In this document: piece after piece, positions 24,326 through 33,342 of the stretch
Layout: every line of letters begins with the position of its first letter
How positions within the stretch are numbered: the stretch's first letter is position 1
Origin: an uncultured Candidatus Nemicrothrix sp.
GTDB taxonomy: Bacteria > Actinomycetota > Acidimicrobiia > Acidimicrobiales > UBA8592
Length of the DNA stretch: 64,000 nt
Assembly: GCA_913046155.1 (NCBI GenBank)
Contig: CAJWRY010000002.1
Coordinates: 6,555 to 70,554 of the forward strand
Reading direction: 5' to 3'
Notes under the pieces: generated by a model
Databases searched by the model: none
What the model saw: the letters and a program-made list of their open reading frames with translations, nothing else
Told to the model about the DNA's origin: nothing
Program-made: the position numbers and the translations under genes

Positions 24326-25168
24326 ATGATCCAACTCCCAGAAATAGAAACAATACGGAGAGATTTAGAGCGAGATTGTGTTGGCAAAAAAATAAAAACA
24401 ATAGAAGTTATAAAATCAAAAGTTGCAGGCGGCCCCAAAGCAAAATCAGCGATCGAGAGAGAACTAGAACAGTCAAAGGTCGAATCAGTCTCCAGAGTAG
24501 GGAAGTTCTTGCTCTTTGAATTATCCAATGAGATGACATTAGCAATCGAACTTGGAAGTGGCGGGCAAATAAGCAGAGTCCCAAATAAAACAGAAGTTCA
24601 TCCAAAAACGCAGCTGATCCTGACTTTCACGCAAACTGGACAGATGAGACTAATCGATCATGTCGGTGAAGCCTCGGTTTCTCTTCATGAAACTGCTGAA
24701 GTCATTGAGGATAAGCCTGAACTAGCTGAACTAGGAATTGATCCAATCGAGCATTCGCAACGAATAACTTGGGGAGATTTTGCACACTATCTTCAAGCAA
24801 GGAAAGCAAAACTTAAAACATTACTCATTGATGATTCATTCGTGATTGGTGTAGGGCCAATGTATGCAGATGAGATTTTGTTTGAAGCTGGGCTGAAATA
24901 CGACCGGATGTCAGATTCTCTAACAACAAATGAGGTAAGGCGACTCTGGCAATCAATAGTTCAGACAATATATGACGCTGTCAAGTATCGAGGATCAACC
25001 GTTGAAGGGAGCCTTTACGTAGATACCAACGGCGAGCCAGGATCATTTCAAGACCATCATTCAGTCTTTGAAAAGCATGGAGAACTAAGCCCAAGGTCGC
25101 GAAAACCAATAGCGCGATCTAAGTTTGGTGGAATCTGGACCTACTACTGTGAGCAAAGCCAAGTTTAA
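24326..25168 (+). CDS. Fpg/MutM-fold protein lacking catalytic and zinc residues (probable pseudoenzyme)
   Basis: A 280-residue protein in the canonical actinobacterial fpg position between rnc and smc, with the Fpg layout throughout: LPEIETIRRDLE at the N terminus, the VGKFLLFEL strand with Lys60, MYADEILFEAGL, and YRGSTVEGSLYVD. Yet the residue after Met is Ile where Fpg needs the catalytic Pro, and the next is Gln where it needs Glu. The HLGMSG loop is ELGSGG, the DNA-binding Asn is Pro178, and the zinc finger reads SPRS...CEQS instead of CxxC...CxxC, with its Arg lost as well. AAGGAA sits 4 nt before ATG 24326. An alternative ATG 24299 (a TAAAAT box 4 nt upstream) also gives no Pro at position 2. 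A glycosylase reaction by the known mechanism is not expected. Confidence 0.85.
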   Translation: MIQLPEIETIRRDLERDCVGKKIKTIEVIKSKVAGGPKAKSAIERELEQSKVESVSRVGKFLLFELSNEMTLAIELGSGGQISRVPNKTEVHPKTQLILTFTQTGQMRLIDHVGEASVSLHETAEVIEDKPELAELGIDPIEHSQRITWGDFAHYLQARKAKLKTLLIDDSFVIGVGPMYADEILFEAGLKYDRMSDSLTTNEVRRLWQSIVQTIYDAVKYRGSTVEGSLYVDTNGEPGSFQDHHSVFEKHGELSPRSRKPIARSKFGGIWTYYCEQSQV

Positions 25169-25216
25169 ATACTCAAAAAATTAAACTACAAACGTGTAAT
25201 TTACCTCTGGAGCGAC

Positions 25217-25222
25217 TAGTTT
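25217..25222 (+). promoter_or_regulatory. Candidate -10 box (TAGTTT) for leaderless smc
   Basis: TAGTTT fits TANNNT and ends 6 nt before the GTG start of smc, which has no SD at workable spacing (the nearest GGAG is 16 nt away). Consistent with, but not proof of, a leaderless transcript. Confidence 0.33.
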
Positions 25223-25228
25223 CACTCT

Positions 25229-28200
25229 GTGTTCTTAAAATCAATGACCCTAAAGGGATTTAAGTCATTTGCGGAGTCAACGACCCTAGATTTTGAGCCT
25301 GGGGTCACGGTAGTCGTAGGACCCAACGGTAGCGGGAAATCAAATGTAGTGGATGCGATAGCGTGGGTTCTTGGAGCCCAAGCTCCAGGTTCAGTGCGAT
25401 CACAAAAGATGGAGGACGTGATATTCGCTGGAACAACGAAAAGGCCGGCACTCGGGCGCGCCGAAGTCTCGCTGACTATAGACAATACTGCCAAAGTTAT
25501 TCCTTTAGATTTCAATGAAATAACAATTAGCAGAACGCTATTTCGTGATGGCGATAGTGAATATGCAATGAATAATGTTCCCTGCCGTCTACTTGATATT
25601 CAAGAGATGTTAAGCGACTCCGGGGTTGGCCGTCACCAACACGTAATAGTTTCGCAGGGTCAAATTGATGCTGTGCTTAATGCTAAACCAGAAGATAGAA
25701 GATCTATCATCGAGGAAGCTGCTGGTGTTCTAAAGTTCAGAAAGAGAAGAGAAAAGTCTGAGCGAAGATTAAGGTCAACCGAGGAAAATATCACTCGTCT
25801 ACAAGACCTTCTTCGAGAAGTGAAGCGTCAGCTTAAACCTCTTGAACGTCAAGCAGACGCAGCAAGACGGCATGGATCTTTATTCGAAGAGTTGAAGACA
25901 CTTAAGAGGCATCTTGCCGGTAAAGAATTAACCGCTTTAAGGCAGGGGCTAAATGCTGTTCAGCTAGAAAAGACTCAGCTAGCTTATGAAGATAGGAAAT
26001 TAAAAGCAGAGCTAGAAAAACTTGATTATCAAATTGAGCACGCTGAGGGAACCCTCGTCAACAATGGATTTGATGATGGGGCAGATGAACTAGCAGCGCT
26101 CGAGCGGACCCGTGAGCGAGCAAGAGGTCTTAAAGCACTTCTCACGGAGAGAATTGCCAATCTTAACCAGCTTCAAGAATCTCAGGTTGACAAAGGCGTC
26201 GTAGAAACTCTTGATGCAGAGGCAGCCAGACTTAAAGCACAACTACTAGAAACCAATAGTTCAAAACTTGCTTTAGAGCCAGAAACAAAGCAGTTAAGTG
26301 ATGATGAGCGCAATTTTGAACGTCAACGATTCGAATTCCAAGGTCAAGTTTCTTCAGAAGTTGATCCTGCAGGTAGCGCAGCTGCTGAATCAAGAGGCCA
26401 ACTAGCTGCCATCAATTCTGCTTTACATGATCTTCAAGAGAAGGCATCGGGTGTAAGTCAGCTTGTAGAGGAGCTCAAGGGTAAGGAAAGAGGTTCCGAG
26501 GAAGTCACCGAAAAATTAGCAACTCAGATTAACGAGATGAAAGAGTCCTTGGAATCATTAGAGGAAGATAGCAAGCACCTAGATCATCTAACTGAAAAGT
26601 GCCGTGCGCAATTGCATGCGGCTCAAGAGGAACATTCGCAAGCTCAACTAGAAAGCAAAGCTTGGATAGCGCGAGCCGATGCACTTTCGCTAGCTCTTGA
26701 AGAATCAAGGGAGCGAAGCGGAATCGAAACAGTATCCGAAGATCAAGGAGTGCTAGGGGCATTCCACGATTTGATCGAGATCGATTACGGTTGGGAATCA
26801 GCCTTCAATGCTGCAATCGGAAACGCTTCAAGTTCAGTCGTTGTTCGTGGCACTGAGGTAGCGAAACAATCACTTCAAAAGATCCGATCTGCTGGAAAAT
26901 CCGGCGGAGTTATTGTCACCACAGATGGTCAGAAAACCTCACAAGCACCCCGCTCACCCTTACGAGATCACGTCAGGTCTTCATACCCCGAAATTGAATC
27001 TTTACTCGATGATGTTCTTGCTAACGTACGTGTCGTTGAAGATTGGGAAACAGCAGTCACTGATGCTATACAAAATCCACATACCACTTTAGTTACTCTT
27101 GACGGTGACTATTTCAACGGTGTCTATTGGCGTGTCGGGAAATCATCTACAGGAGCTACTGGAAAAGCCTTGGAGGAAGCAGTAAAGAATTCTGAAGAAA
27201 AGCTTGCCGAAGTCAAACGATCTAAGGATGAATTGGACCAGTGTCAGCGAAAGTTTGATACAGAAGAAAAGAACAGGAACCGTGCTCAGAAACGGAAGCA
27301 AAAAGCTTCCCGTCACCTTCAAGAAATGAAAGAAGCTGCATCTCGAGCAGAAAGCGACACCAGGGCTATACGAGTTGAGCTAGCTAGCTTCCAAAAACAA
27401 CAGATTTCTTTGCAGCAGGAGATCGATCGTCAAATTGCACTTCAAACAGAACTCGCCAATCAGCTGCCTCAATTGGAGGACCATGAAGCCCAATTGATCG
27501 AACGCACCCAAGAAATAGAAACTCAAAGATTAGAATTAGAGACTAAAGCAGCCGAATTAGGGGCAAAACGATCCGATATTGATGTTCGTTTAGCTTCAAT
27601 CCGTGAGCGAGAGACTTACATCAACGATCGACTTCTTGAAATTGAAAAGCGACTCAAAGGCTATACAACCGAACGAGACGAAGCAGAATCTAAACGGACA
27701 ACGCTTGAAAAGCGATTGAAACTAGCACTTTTCCTAAGAACAATAGTTTCAGCAAAGGAGCTTACTCTTGAAAATGATTTACAAGAGTTACGAGACCGCA
27801 GAAAAGAACAATCACAAATAGCTCAGAATACTATTTCGCAGCTTGAAGAATTGCGCATTGCTAGAAGTCAAAACGAAAAGAATCTCTCTGAACTTCGAGA
27901 GGAACACCATCGTGCGGAGATGAAAGAATCTGAGTATTCTTTGAAATTAGAGTCCATAACTGACTCAATCAGAAGAGAGCTGGATTGTGAGCCAGGCGTT
28001 GCCGTTTCAACTGAAATGCCACCACTTCAAGACGGAACTCCCAAAAGTCGGGTGAGAGAACTTGAGAGAGAACTAAAAATTATGGGACCTATCAACCCGT
28101 TAGCTTTAGAAGAATACGAGGAGCTAAATGCAAGACATGAATTCCTTCAAGAGCAACTACAAGATGTACGAAATTCCCGAAGAGAATTAAACAAGATAAT

Positions 28201-28735
28201 TAAAAGCATAGACGAAGAAATCGTTACGGTATTCAGTGGAGCCTTTGCTGATATTAGTATCAATTTCACAAACCTCTTCTCAACACTTTTCCCAGGCGGG
28301 GAAGGGGCTTTGAAACTGACTGATCCCGAAAACCTTCTCGAAACCGGAATAGAAATAGAGGCAAAACCATCAGGGAAAAATATCAAAAAGCTATCTCTGC
28401 TATCTGGAGGAGAACGGTCACTGACCTCTCTAGCTTTTCTATTCTCGATATTTCGAAGCAGACCATCGCCTTTCTACGTAATGGACGAAGTGGAAGCGGC
28501 TCTCGATGATGTTAATCTCCAAAGGTTCCTCCAACTTGTCAACGAGTTCCGAGATGAAGCTCAACTGATTATCGTAAGTCACCAAAAACGTACCATGGAA
28601 ACTGCAGACTGCCTATACGGTGTAACGATGAAGCCGGGTGGGTCATCAAAAGTAGTTAGTGAAAAACCACAAAATAATCAGCGTCCAGATGCTTTATTCG
28701 AAATGGTTGATACTCAAACAGTAAATTCACTGTAA
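25229..28735 (+). CDS. smc: Chromosome segregation protein SMC
   Basis: Condensin ATPase, 1168 residues, the expected length. The N-terminal head starts FLKSMTLKGFKSFAE with Walker A GPNGSGKS at 31-38. Two long coiled-coil arms flank a globular hinge around 490-640, and the C-terminal head has the signature LSGGERSLTS at 1058 and Walker B FYVMDEVEAALDD at about 1082. The GTG start is right because SMC proteins begin within one or two residues of the LKSLTLKGFKSF motif. The partner genes scpA and scpB are not in this window. It follows the mutM-like gene by 60 bp. Confidence 0.97.
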   Translation: MFLKSMTLKGFKSFAESTTLDFEPGVTVVVGPNGSGKSNVVDAIAWVLGAQAPGSVRSQKMEDVIFAGTTKRPALGRAEVSLTIDNTAKVIPLDFNEITISRTLFRDGDSEYAMNNVPCRLLDIQEMLSDSGVGRHQHVIVSQGQIDAVLNAKPEDRRSIIEEAAGVLKFRKRREKSERRLRSTEENITRLQDLLREVKRQLKPLERQADAARRHGSLFEELKTLKRHLAGKELTALRQGLNAVQLEKTQLAYEDRKLKAELEKLDYQIEHAEGTLVNNGFDDGADELAALERTRERARGLKALLTERIANLNQLQESQVDKGVVETLDAEAARLKAQLLETNSSKLALEPETKQLSDDERNFERQRFEFQGQVSSEVDPAGSAAAESRGQLAAINSALHDLQEKASGVSQLVEELKGKERGSEEVTEKLATQINEMKESLESLEEDSKHLDHLTEKCRAQLHAAQEEHSQAQLESKAWIARADALSLALEESRERSGIETVSEDQGVLGAFHDLIEIDYGWESAFNAAIGNASSSVVVRGTEVAKQSLQKIRSAGKSGGVIVTTDGQKTSQAPRSPLRDHVRSSYPEIESLLDDVLANVRVVEDWETAVTDAIQNPHTTLVTLDGDYFNGVYWRVGKSSTGATGKALEEAVKNSEEKLAEVKRSKDELDQCQRKFDTEEKNRNRAQKRKQKASRHLQEMKEAASRAESDTRAIRVELASFQKQQISLQQEIDRQIALQTELANQLPQLEDHEAQLIERTQEIETQRLELETKAAELGAKRSDIDVRLASIRERETYINDRLLEIEKRLKGYTTERDEAESKRTTLEKRLKLALFLRTIVSAKELTLENDLQELRDRRKEQSQIAQNTISQLEELRIARSQNEKNLSELREEHHRAEMKESEYSLKLESITDSIRRELDCEPGVAVSTEMPPLQDGTPKSRVRELERELKIMGPINPLALEEYEELNARHEFLQEQLQDVRNSRRELNKIIKSIDEEIVTVFSGAFADISINFTNLFSTLFPGGEGALKLTDPENLLETGIEIEAKPSGKNIKKLSLLSGGERSLTSLAFLFSIFRSRPSPFYVMDEVEAALDDVNLQRFLQLVNEFRDEAQLIIVSHQKRTMETADCLYGVTMKPGGSSKVVSEKPQNNQRPDALFEMVDTQTVNSL

Positions 28736-28867
28736 AGAGGGCAAATTACTTGGTGACGAATTTCACGACAGGACTATTCCCTGAGACGGCAGTAGACTTG
28801 AGATATGCCTGAAGCAGGAATAACTATATGAACTCCCAAGTCATTCGTCTAAGCGACGTGAACCCTT

Positions 28868-30043
28868 ATGCGTGAAAACCATTATTGGCCATCCGATCAA
28901 GGAGCTCCATATTCAAGCACAGCGCGCAAAAGGGCGTATCCAAAGCGCTCGGGAACCTATAGAAACCAAAGCAGGGAGTCAAGGAAATATTTATTTATTC
29001 TTGGTTCCCTCCTTGTTCTCGTCACTGGCATGCTTATAGCTTTGATCATTAACTCTGGCGGTAGCAACCAAGTATCAGATATGTCACCTGACATTGCATC
29101 TCAATTAACCATCTCATCTGAGGATGCTGAGAGATCCCCCATACCTACGTCAGACGAACCCGTGGCGTCAGTTGCAGAAACTGTCGCTCCTTCAGTAGTA
29201 AGAATTGACACTGCAACTGGAACTGGAAGTGGAATTATTTATGATCAAAACGGATCAGTAGTTACCAACGCTCACGTGGTATTGGGGGCTGACACAGTCG
29301 AAATTCAATTAGCAGATGGAACACGTGCAACAGGTAAGGTTCTCGGTTCAGACCCAGCCGTTGATATTGCAATTGTGCAAATACAGGAAAATCTTAATTT
29401 TCGTAAAGCTACATTCGCCACCTTAGACACCATCAGAGTTGGCCAACTTGCTGTTGCGATTGGAAGCCCTTTTGGTCTTGAACAAAGTGTCACTGCGGGC
29501 ATTGTCTCTGCTGTAAATAGGGCCGTACCGACTTTGAACGTTGAAAACGGGTCGAGAACAGTTCTCGAAATGATCCAAACCGATGCACCAATAAATCCAG
29601 GAAACTCGGGCGGTGCTCTAGTAGACCGTCAGGGACGCGTTGTCGGTATGAACACACTCATCAGAACGGATGGCAATGTCGAAGGCAACTTAGGAGTCGG
29701 TTTCGCTATACCCACTGACACTATATTTTTGGTGACAGAGAGGATAGCTAACGGACTATCCCTCGAGAATGGTTTCTTAGGTATCAGCGGCCAGGACCCA
29801 ACCTTGGGCAGGGCAGGAGCTCTCGTGATAGAAGTTGTGCAAAACAGCCCTGCAGATCAGAGTGGATTGCAACAAGGAGATTTAATCATCAATGTCGATG
29901 GTTCACCAATTCTAGGAATGTCCGAGTTAGCAGCTAGAATTCGCTTAAGCTCACCCGGAACTGAAATCTCATTAGGTGTTTTGAGAAACGGAGATGAAAT
30001 CTCAATAACAGTTGTGTTAGGTTCTCTCCGTAATTTCCAATAA
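28868..30043 (+). CDS. Membrane-anchored HtrA/DegP-type serine protease with PDZ domain
   Basis: A 391-residue protease. A basic cytosolic N terminus (1-40) leads to one membrane segment (41-62), then a trypsin-like domain outside the membrane with the triad His136 (VTNAHVV), Asp166 (AVDIAIVQI) and Ser247 (PGNSGGA). One PDZ domain covers about 300-391 (GFLGISG...GLQQGDLIINVDG). This is the layout of actinobacterial PepD/HtrA envelope stress proteases. It lies between smc and ftsY, genes often adjacent elsewhere, so it looks like an insertion into that cluster. The 132 bp upstream of it holds no recognisable gene. SD is weak. Confidence 0.92.
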   Translation: MRENHYWPSDQGAPYSSTARKRAYPKRSGTYRNQSRESRKYLFILGSLLVLVTGMLIALIINSGGSNQVSDMSPDIASQLTISSEDAERSPIPTSDEPVASVAETVAPSVVRIDTATGTGSGIIYDQNGSVVTNAHVVLGADTVEIQLADGTRATGKVLGSDPAVDIAIVQIQENLNFRKATFATLDTIRVGQLAVAIGSPFGLEQSVTAGIVSAVNRAVPTLNVENGSRTVLEMIQTDAPINPGNSGGALVDRQGRVVGMNTLIRTDGNVEGNLGVGFAIPTDTIFLVTERIANGLSLENGFLGISGQDPTLGRAGALVIEVVQNSPADQSGLQQGDLIINVDGSPILGMSELAARIRLSSPGTEISLGVLRNGDEISITVVLGSLRNFQ

Positions 30044-30063
30044 CTTAAGTTTTGGTAAGACCA

Positions 30064-30969
30064 ATGAAAAAAATTTCTTCTGAACTTGAAAATACACGAA
30101 AAACGTTCTCGTTCTTTTCTAAATTAAAGCGCAATTCGCAGGTTAGTAACGATCTCTGGAACGAAATTGAAGAGGCACTAATTCAAGCAGATGTGGGTGT
30201 CGCCGCTACATCAAGAATCATCGATGTGCTTCAGGCGAAGTCAAAAGAAATGAAACTATCAACCACTCAAAGCATCCTTGACCTTCTCAAAGAGCAATTA
30301 AAAAGCTCGCTACAAAAATTCAACACTGAGCTCGATGTAGGTGGGAATCCCTCGGTTTGGGTTTTTGTAGGTATCAATGGGGTTGGGAAAACCACATCCG
30401 TTGCAAAAGTTGCGAACTGGAAATCAAAAGAGAATGAAAGAGTAGTGTTAGCTGCTGGTGATACTTTTCGCGCTGCTGCTTCAGAACAGTTAGAGAAATG
30501 GGCCAACTCATGTGGCGCTGAATTGATAAAGGGCGCTGATGGAGCTGATCCTAGCTCAGTCATTTATGACGCCACAGAATACGCCTACGCCAAGAATGCG
30601 TCCTTAGTGTTAGCAGACACGGCCGGCAGATTACATACTAAATCAAACCTCATGCAAGAACTAGAAAAGATAGTAAGGGTAGCTAACAAAGGAAGCGGAA
30701 CAGTCACAGAGATATTGCTGGTACTAGATGCAACAGTCGGCCAGAATGGTCTTCAGCAAGCAAAGTCATTTGCGAAATCTGTTGATCTCACTGGGATTAT
30801 CTTGACAAAGCTTGACGGATCCTCCAAAGGGGGAATCATTTTCGCAATTGCTGAAGAACTAGCAATCCCAATTAAGCTCATAGGTATAGGAGAGGGCGAA
30901 GAAGATCTGATTCCTTTTGACCCAGAAGTAGTTGTTGAAAAGATTCTTGATTTTCAAGAGGACTCGTAG
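30064..30969 (+). CDS. ftsY: Signal recognition particle receptor FtsY
   Basis: SRP receptor GTPase that docks Ffh-ribosome complexes at the membrane. The 301 residues contain the N domain (LWNEIEEALIQADVGVAAT) and the G domain with G1 GINGVGKTT (104-112), DTFRAAASEQL, DTAGR and TKLDGSSKGG, ending FDPEVVVEKIL. The long acidic A domain of many FtsY proteins is absent, as in other minimal forms. I prefer ATG 30064 over an in-frame TTG at 30052. ffh follows 36 bp downstream, so both halves of the SRP GTPase pair are produced together. Confidence 0.95.
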   Translation: MKKISSELENTRKTFSFFSKLKRNSQVSNDLWNEIEEALIQADVGVAATSRIIDVLQAKSKEMKLSTTQSILDLLKEQLKSSLQKFNTELDVGGNPSVWVFVGINGVGKTTSVAKVANWKSKENERVVLAAGDTFRAAASEQLEKWANSCGAELIKGADGADPSSVIYDATEYAYAKNASLVLADTAGRLHTKSNLMQELEKIVRVANKGSGTVTEILLVLDATVGQNGLQQAKSFAKSVDLTGIILTKLDGSSKGGIIFAIAEELAIPIKLIGIGEGEEDLIPFDPEVVVEKILDFQEDS

Positions 30970-31005
30970 CTTCATAGAATATATTAACTCTCAGATAGAA
31001 GAATT

Positions 31006-32412
31006 ATGTTTGACACCCTTACTGATCGACTTGGAAACATTTTTGGCCGCCTCCGAAGTAGAGGAAAGCTTTCGGAATCTGACATCAATGCTGTTATGGC
31101 TGAGGTCCGTACAGCGCTCCTTGAAGCTGATGTAAACCTAAAAGTAGCTAAGCAGTTCCAAGATAAGGTGACAGAACGTTGTCTGCAGATTGAGATACAT
31201 ACGGCTCTCAATCCAGCCCAGCAAGTAATAAAGGTCGTCAATGACGAACTTGTAGAGATACTTGGAGGTCAAGCATTAAATCTGGCTTATTCGGATAAGC
31301 CACCGACAGTCGTTCTCTTGGCTGGCCTACAGGGTGTCGGCAAAACAACCAACGCAGTTAAATTAGCGAAGTGGTTTAAATCTCAAGGAAGAAACCCCAT
31401 TCTAATCGGCGCTGATTTGCAACGTCCTGCTGCCGTTGAGCAACTTCGAGTTCTTGCAAGCGACGTAGATATACCTGTCTTCTCCGAAAATAGCGACCCT
31501 GTTAAAGTCGCAAGGAATGGTTTAAGCGAAGCGATTTCTTCTGGTCGAGATGTGCTTATTTGTGATACTGCTGGCCGGCTGAGTATAGACGAAGATTTAA
31601 TGAATGAAATCCGACAGATCTCAGATGAAATCAAGCCTCATTACACATTCTTGGTAATTGATGCCATGACTGGGCAAGAGGCTGTAAACGTGGCCGACTC
31701 ATTCAACGAGAAATTAACCCTCGACGGAATGATCCTCACCAAACTCGATGGTGATTCAAGAGGTGGTGCTGCGCTATCGGCGAAGACAATTGTCGGGAAG
31801 CCAATAGCGTTTGCTTCTACTGGAGAGAAGGTTGAAGACTTTGAAGTGTTCCATCCAGACCGTTTAGCTAGCAGGATTCTTGGAATGGGGGATGTATTAA
31901 CGCTTATTGAAAAAGCAGAAGATGCTTTTGATCAGCAAGAAGCTCAAAGGGCAGCCGACCGACTTCTTAGCGGCCAGTTCAACCTTGAAGACTTCCTTGA
32001 GCAGATGCAACAGCTAAAAAAAATGGGTCCTTTGCAGAATCTTGTTGGAATGATGCCAGATCTCCCTCAGGGGGTGAACCCAGATGACGTTGACGAGACT
32101 CGATTAACGCGAGTGGAAGCGATAATTACATCAATGACCTATGAGGAGCGTGACAGACCTGAAATTATTGACGGATCACGCAGAAGCCGAATAGCAAAAG
32201 GTTCAGGAACAAGCATCCAAGAGGTAAGTCTCCTTCTCAAACAATTCAAAGAAATCAAAAGAATGATGAAAGGCGCCATAAAGCCCAGTAAAAAGAAAAA
32301 GAAAAAATCATCAAAGGGCCGAAAAGCTAAACAGAACCCAAGAGCTAAAAAAGAAATTAACAAGACAGCTAATGCCTTCGATTTAAGCGAATTTGGTTCA
32401 TTTAAAAATTGA
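31006..32412 (+). CDS. ffh: Signal recognition particle protein Ffh
   Basis: SRP54 GTPase that binds signal peptides and 4.5S RNA. The 468 residues show N domain, G1 GLQGVGKTT (107-115), DLQRPAAVEQL, DTAGRL, TKLDGDSRGG, and the methionine-rich M domain from about 300 with the RNA-binding SRIAKGSGTSIQEV. The C-terminal tail is strongly basic (a run of six lysines, then more Lys/Arg), likely unstructured. No 4.5S RNA gene is seen nearby. Gene order ffh-rpsP-khpA-rimM-trmD-rplS follows. Confidence 0.97.
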   Translation: MFDTLTDRLGNIFGRLRSRGKLSESDINAVMAEVRTALLEADVNLKVAKQFQDKVTERCLQIEIHTALNPAQQVIKVVNDELVEILGGQALNLAYSDKPPTVVLLAGLQGVGKTTNAVKLAKWFKSQGRNPILIGADLQRPAAVEQLRVLASDVDIPVFSENSDPVKVARNGLSEAISSGRDVLICDTAGRLSIDEDLMNEIRQISDEIKPHYTFLVIDAMTGQEAVNVADSFNEKLTLDGMILTKLDGDSRGGAALSAKTIVGKPIAFASTGEKVEDFEVFHPDRLASRILGMGDVLTLIEKAEDAFDQQEAQRAADRLLSGQFNLEDFLEQMQQLKKMGPLQNLVGMMPDLPQGVNPDDVDETRLTRVEAIITSMTYEERDRPEIIDGSRRSRIAKGSGTSIQEVSLLLKQFKEIKRMMKGAIKPSKKKKKKSSKGRKAKQNPRAKKEINKTANAFDLSEFGSFKN

Positions 32413-32502
32413 TGAGACATATTTTTCAATGAAATTGCTAAAAAGGTATTGAAGTCCAACTTTTGATCGGCAGAATATGAAGGACACTAAGTGGCAATAG
32501 AG

Positions 32503-32538
32503 GTGTGTATCCGCAGCAAAACCGAATAGGATACCCAC
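32503..32538 (+). other. Imperfect hairpin in the ffh-rpsP spacer
   Basis: GTGTGTATCC can pair with GGATACCCAC (6 bp, one mismatch, 3 bp) across a 16-nt loop. The 177-bp spacer holds no gene. The hairpin lies about 50 nt upstream of rpsP and could belong to an S16 leader, but the pairing is modest. Confidence 0.3.
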
Positions 32539-32589
32539 TGTCCACAAAGAGTAGCCGCAAGGCCTCAGCAAAATCAGAAAGAAGAAAAA

Positions 32590-33012
32590 GTGGCAGTTAA
32601 ACTTCGTCTTGTACGAACAGGAAAACGAAAACAACCGACGTACCGCCTTGTAGCAGCTGACAGTAGGTCGCCAAGGAACGGTCGCTTTATTGAGATCATT
32701 GGCACATACGAGCCTCGTCAAGAGCCCTCAAGAATAAATATTGATAATGATCGAGCCATCCATTGGCTAAGGAACGGAGCTAAACCGACAGAGCGTGTCG
32801 AAAAACTCCTAAGAATATCAGGTGCTTGGGAAGAATTTACTGGAAAACCTTTAGAGCCAATCGAGTATAAAACTAAAGAAGAGGCTTCTGTTGAGGAGCC
32901 TGTGGTAGAGGATGCTCCTGCTGAAGAAGTTGAGGAGCCTGTGGCAGAGGATGCTCCTGCTGAAGAAGTTGAAGAGACTGTGGCAGAGGAAGAAGAAAGT
33001 GAGAAATCGTGA
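32590..33012 (+). CDS. rpsP: 30S ribosomal protein S16 with acidic repeat tail
   Basis: The first ~90 residues are canonical S16 (AVKLRLVRTGKRKQPTYRLV, then SPRNGRFIEIIGTYEP). The C-terminal ~50 residues are extremely acidic and contain a near-perfect tandem 13-residue repeat based on EEPVxEDAPAEEV. Extended S16 tails are common in actinobacteria. The start is GTG. The stop overlaps the khpA GTG by four bases, so khpA translation is probably coupled. Confidence 0.96.
   Translation: MAVKLRLVRTGKRKQPTYRLVAADSRSPRNGRFIEIIGTYEPRQEPSRINIDNDRAIHWLRNGAKPTERVEKLLRISGAWEEFTGKPLEPIEYKTKEEASVEEPVVEDAPAEEVEEPVAEDAPAEEVEETVAEEEESEKS
32893..32991 (+). repeat. 39-bp tandem repeat inside rpsP 3' end
   Basis: Two 39-bp units (32893-32931 and 32932-32970) differ at a single base (GTGGTAGAG versus GTGGCAGAG), followed by a partial third copy to 32991. 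The frame is kept, encoding the acidic S16 tail. The near identity points to recent slippage or duplication, so tail length may vary between strains. Confidence 0.9.
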
Positions 33013-33269
33013 CCGATGAGAATCAAAAAGTCTCTCACGCCCTCTCTACACTAGAACATATAGTGAAATCTGTTGTTGAGAAACCGGATGAGGTGCAAAT
33101 AGACATTCAAGCTGGTGATAATGAGACAACCCTTGCAGTGAAAGTCGGTGATGGTGACATGGGAAGAGTCATTGGCAGGCGAGGTCGAATCGCAAACGCT
33201 ATAAGGACCGTAACTAGGGCAGCTGCAGTGAGAGATGGTGTGGCTGTGTCCGTTGAATTCGTTGACTAG
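33009..33269 (+). CDS. khpA: KH-domain RNA-binding protein KhpA
   Basis: An 86-residue single KH-domain protein (YlqC family). The GxxG RNA-binding loop is IGRRGRIANAIR, preceded by KVGDGDMGRV. In other bacteria KhpA pairs with KhpB (Jag) and affects cell envelope growth and sRNA binding. It starts with GTG overlapping the rpsP stop (GTGA), the standard rpsP-khpA-rimM order. No khpB in the window. Confidence 0.92.
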   Translation: MTDENQKVSHALSTLEHIVKSVVEKPDEVQIDIQAGDNETTLAVKVGDGDMGRVIGRRGRIANAIRTVTRAAAVRDGVAVSVEFVD

Positions 33270-33342
33270 TCAGAGGAACTGGCCTAATTCCAAATTCGCA
33301 TATTTGCAACAAGATAGACGATCAAAGAATCTGAAATGAAGC

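Noticed and set aside
24326..25168. Sequencing error or frameshift as explanation for the odd MutM-like protein
   Set aside because: The frame is open and collinear with Fpg from LPEIE to the C terminus; the changes are scattered point substitutions in both ends and the middle, not a local frame change.
28736..28867. Possible tRNA, small gene or promoter (TTGAGA at 28798) upstream of htrA
   Set aside because: No cloverleaf or convincing ORF; the -10 candidates at proper spacing match the consensus poorly.
32893..32991. CRISPR or mobile repeat in rpsP
   Set aside because: The units are adjacent with no spacers, stay in frame and encode the acidic S16 tail.
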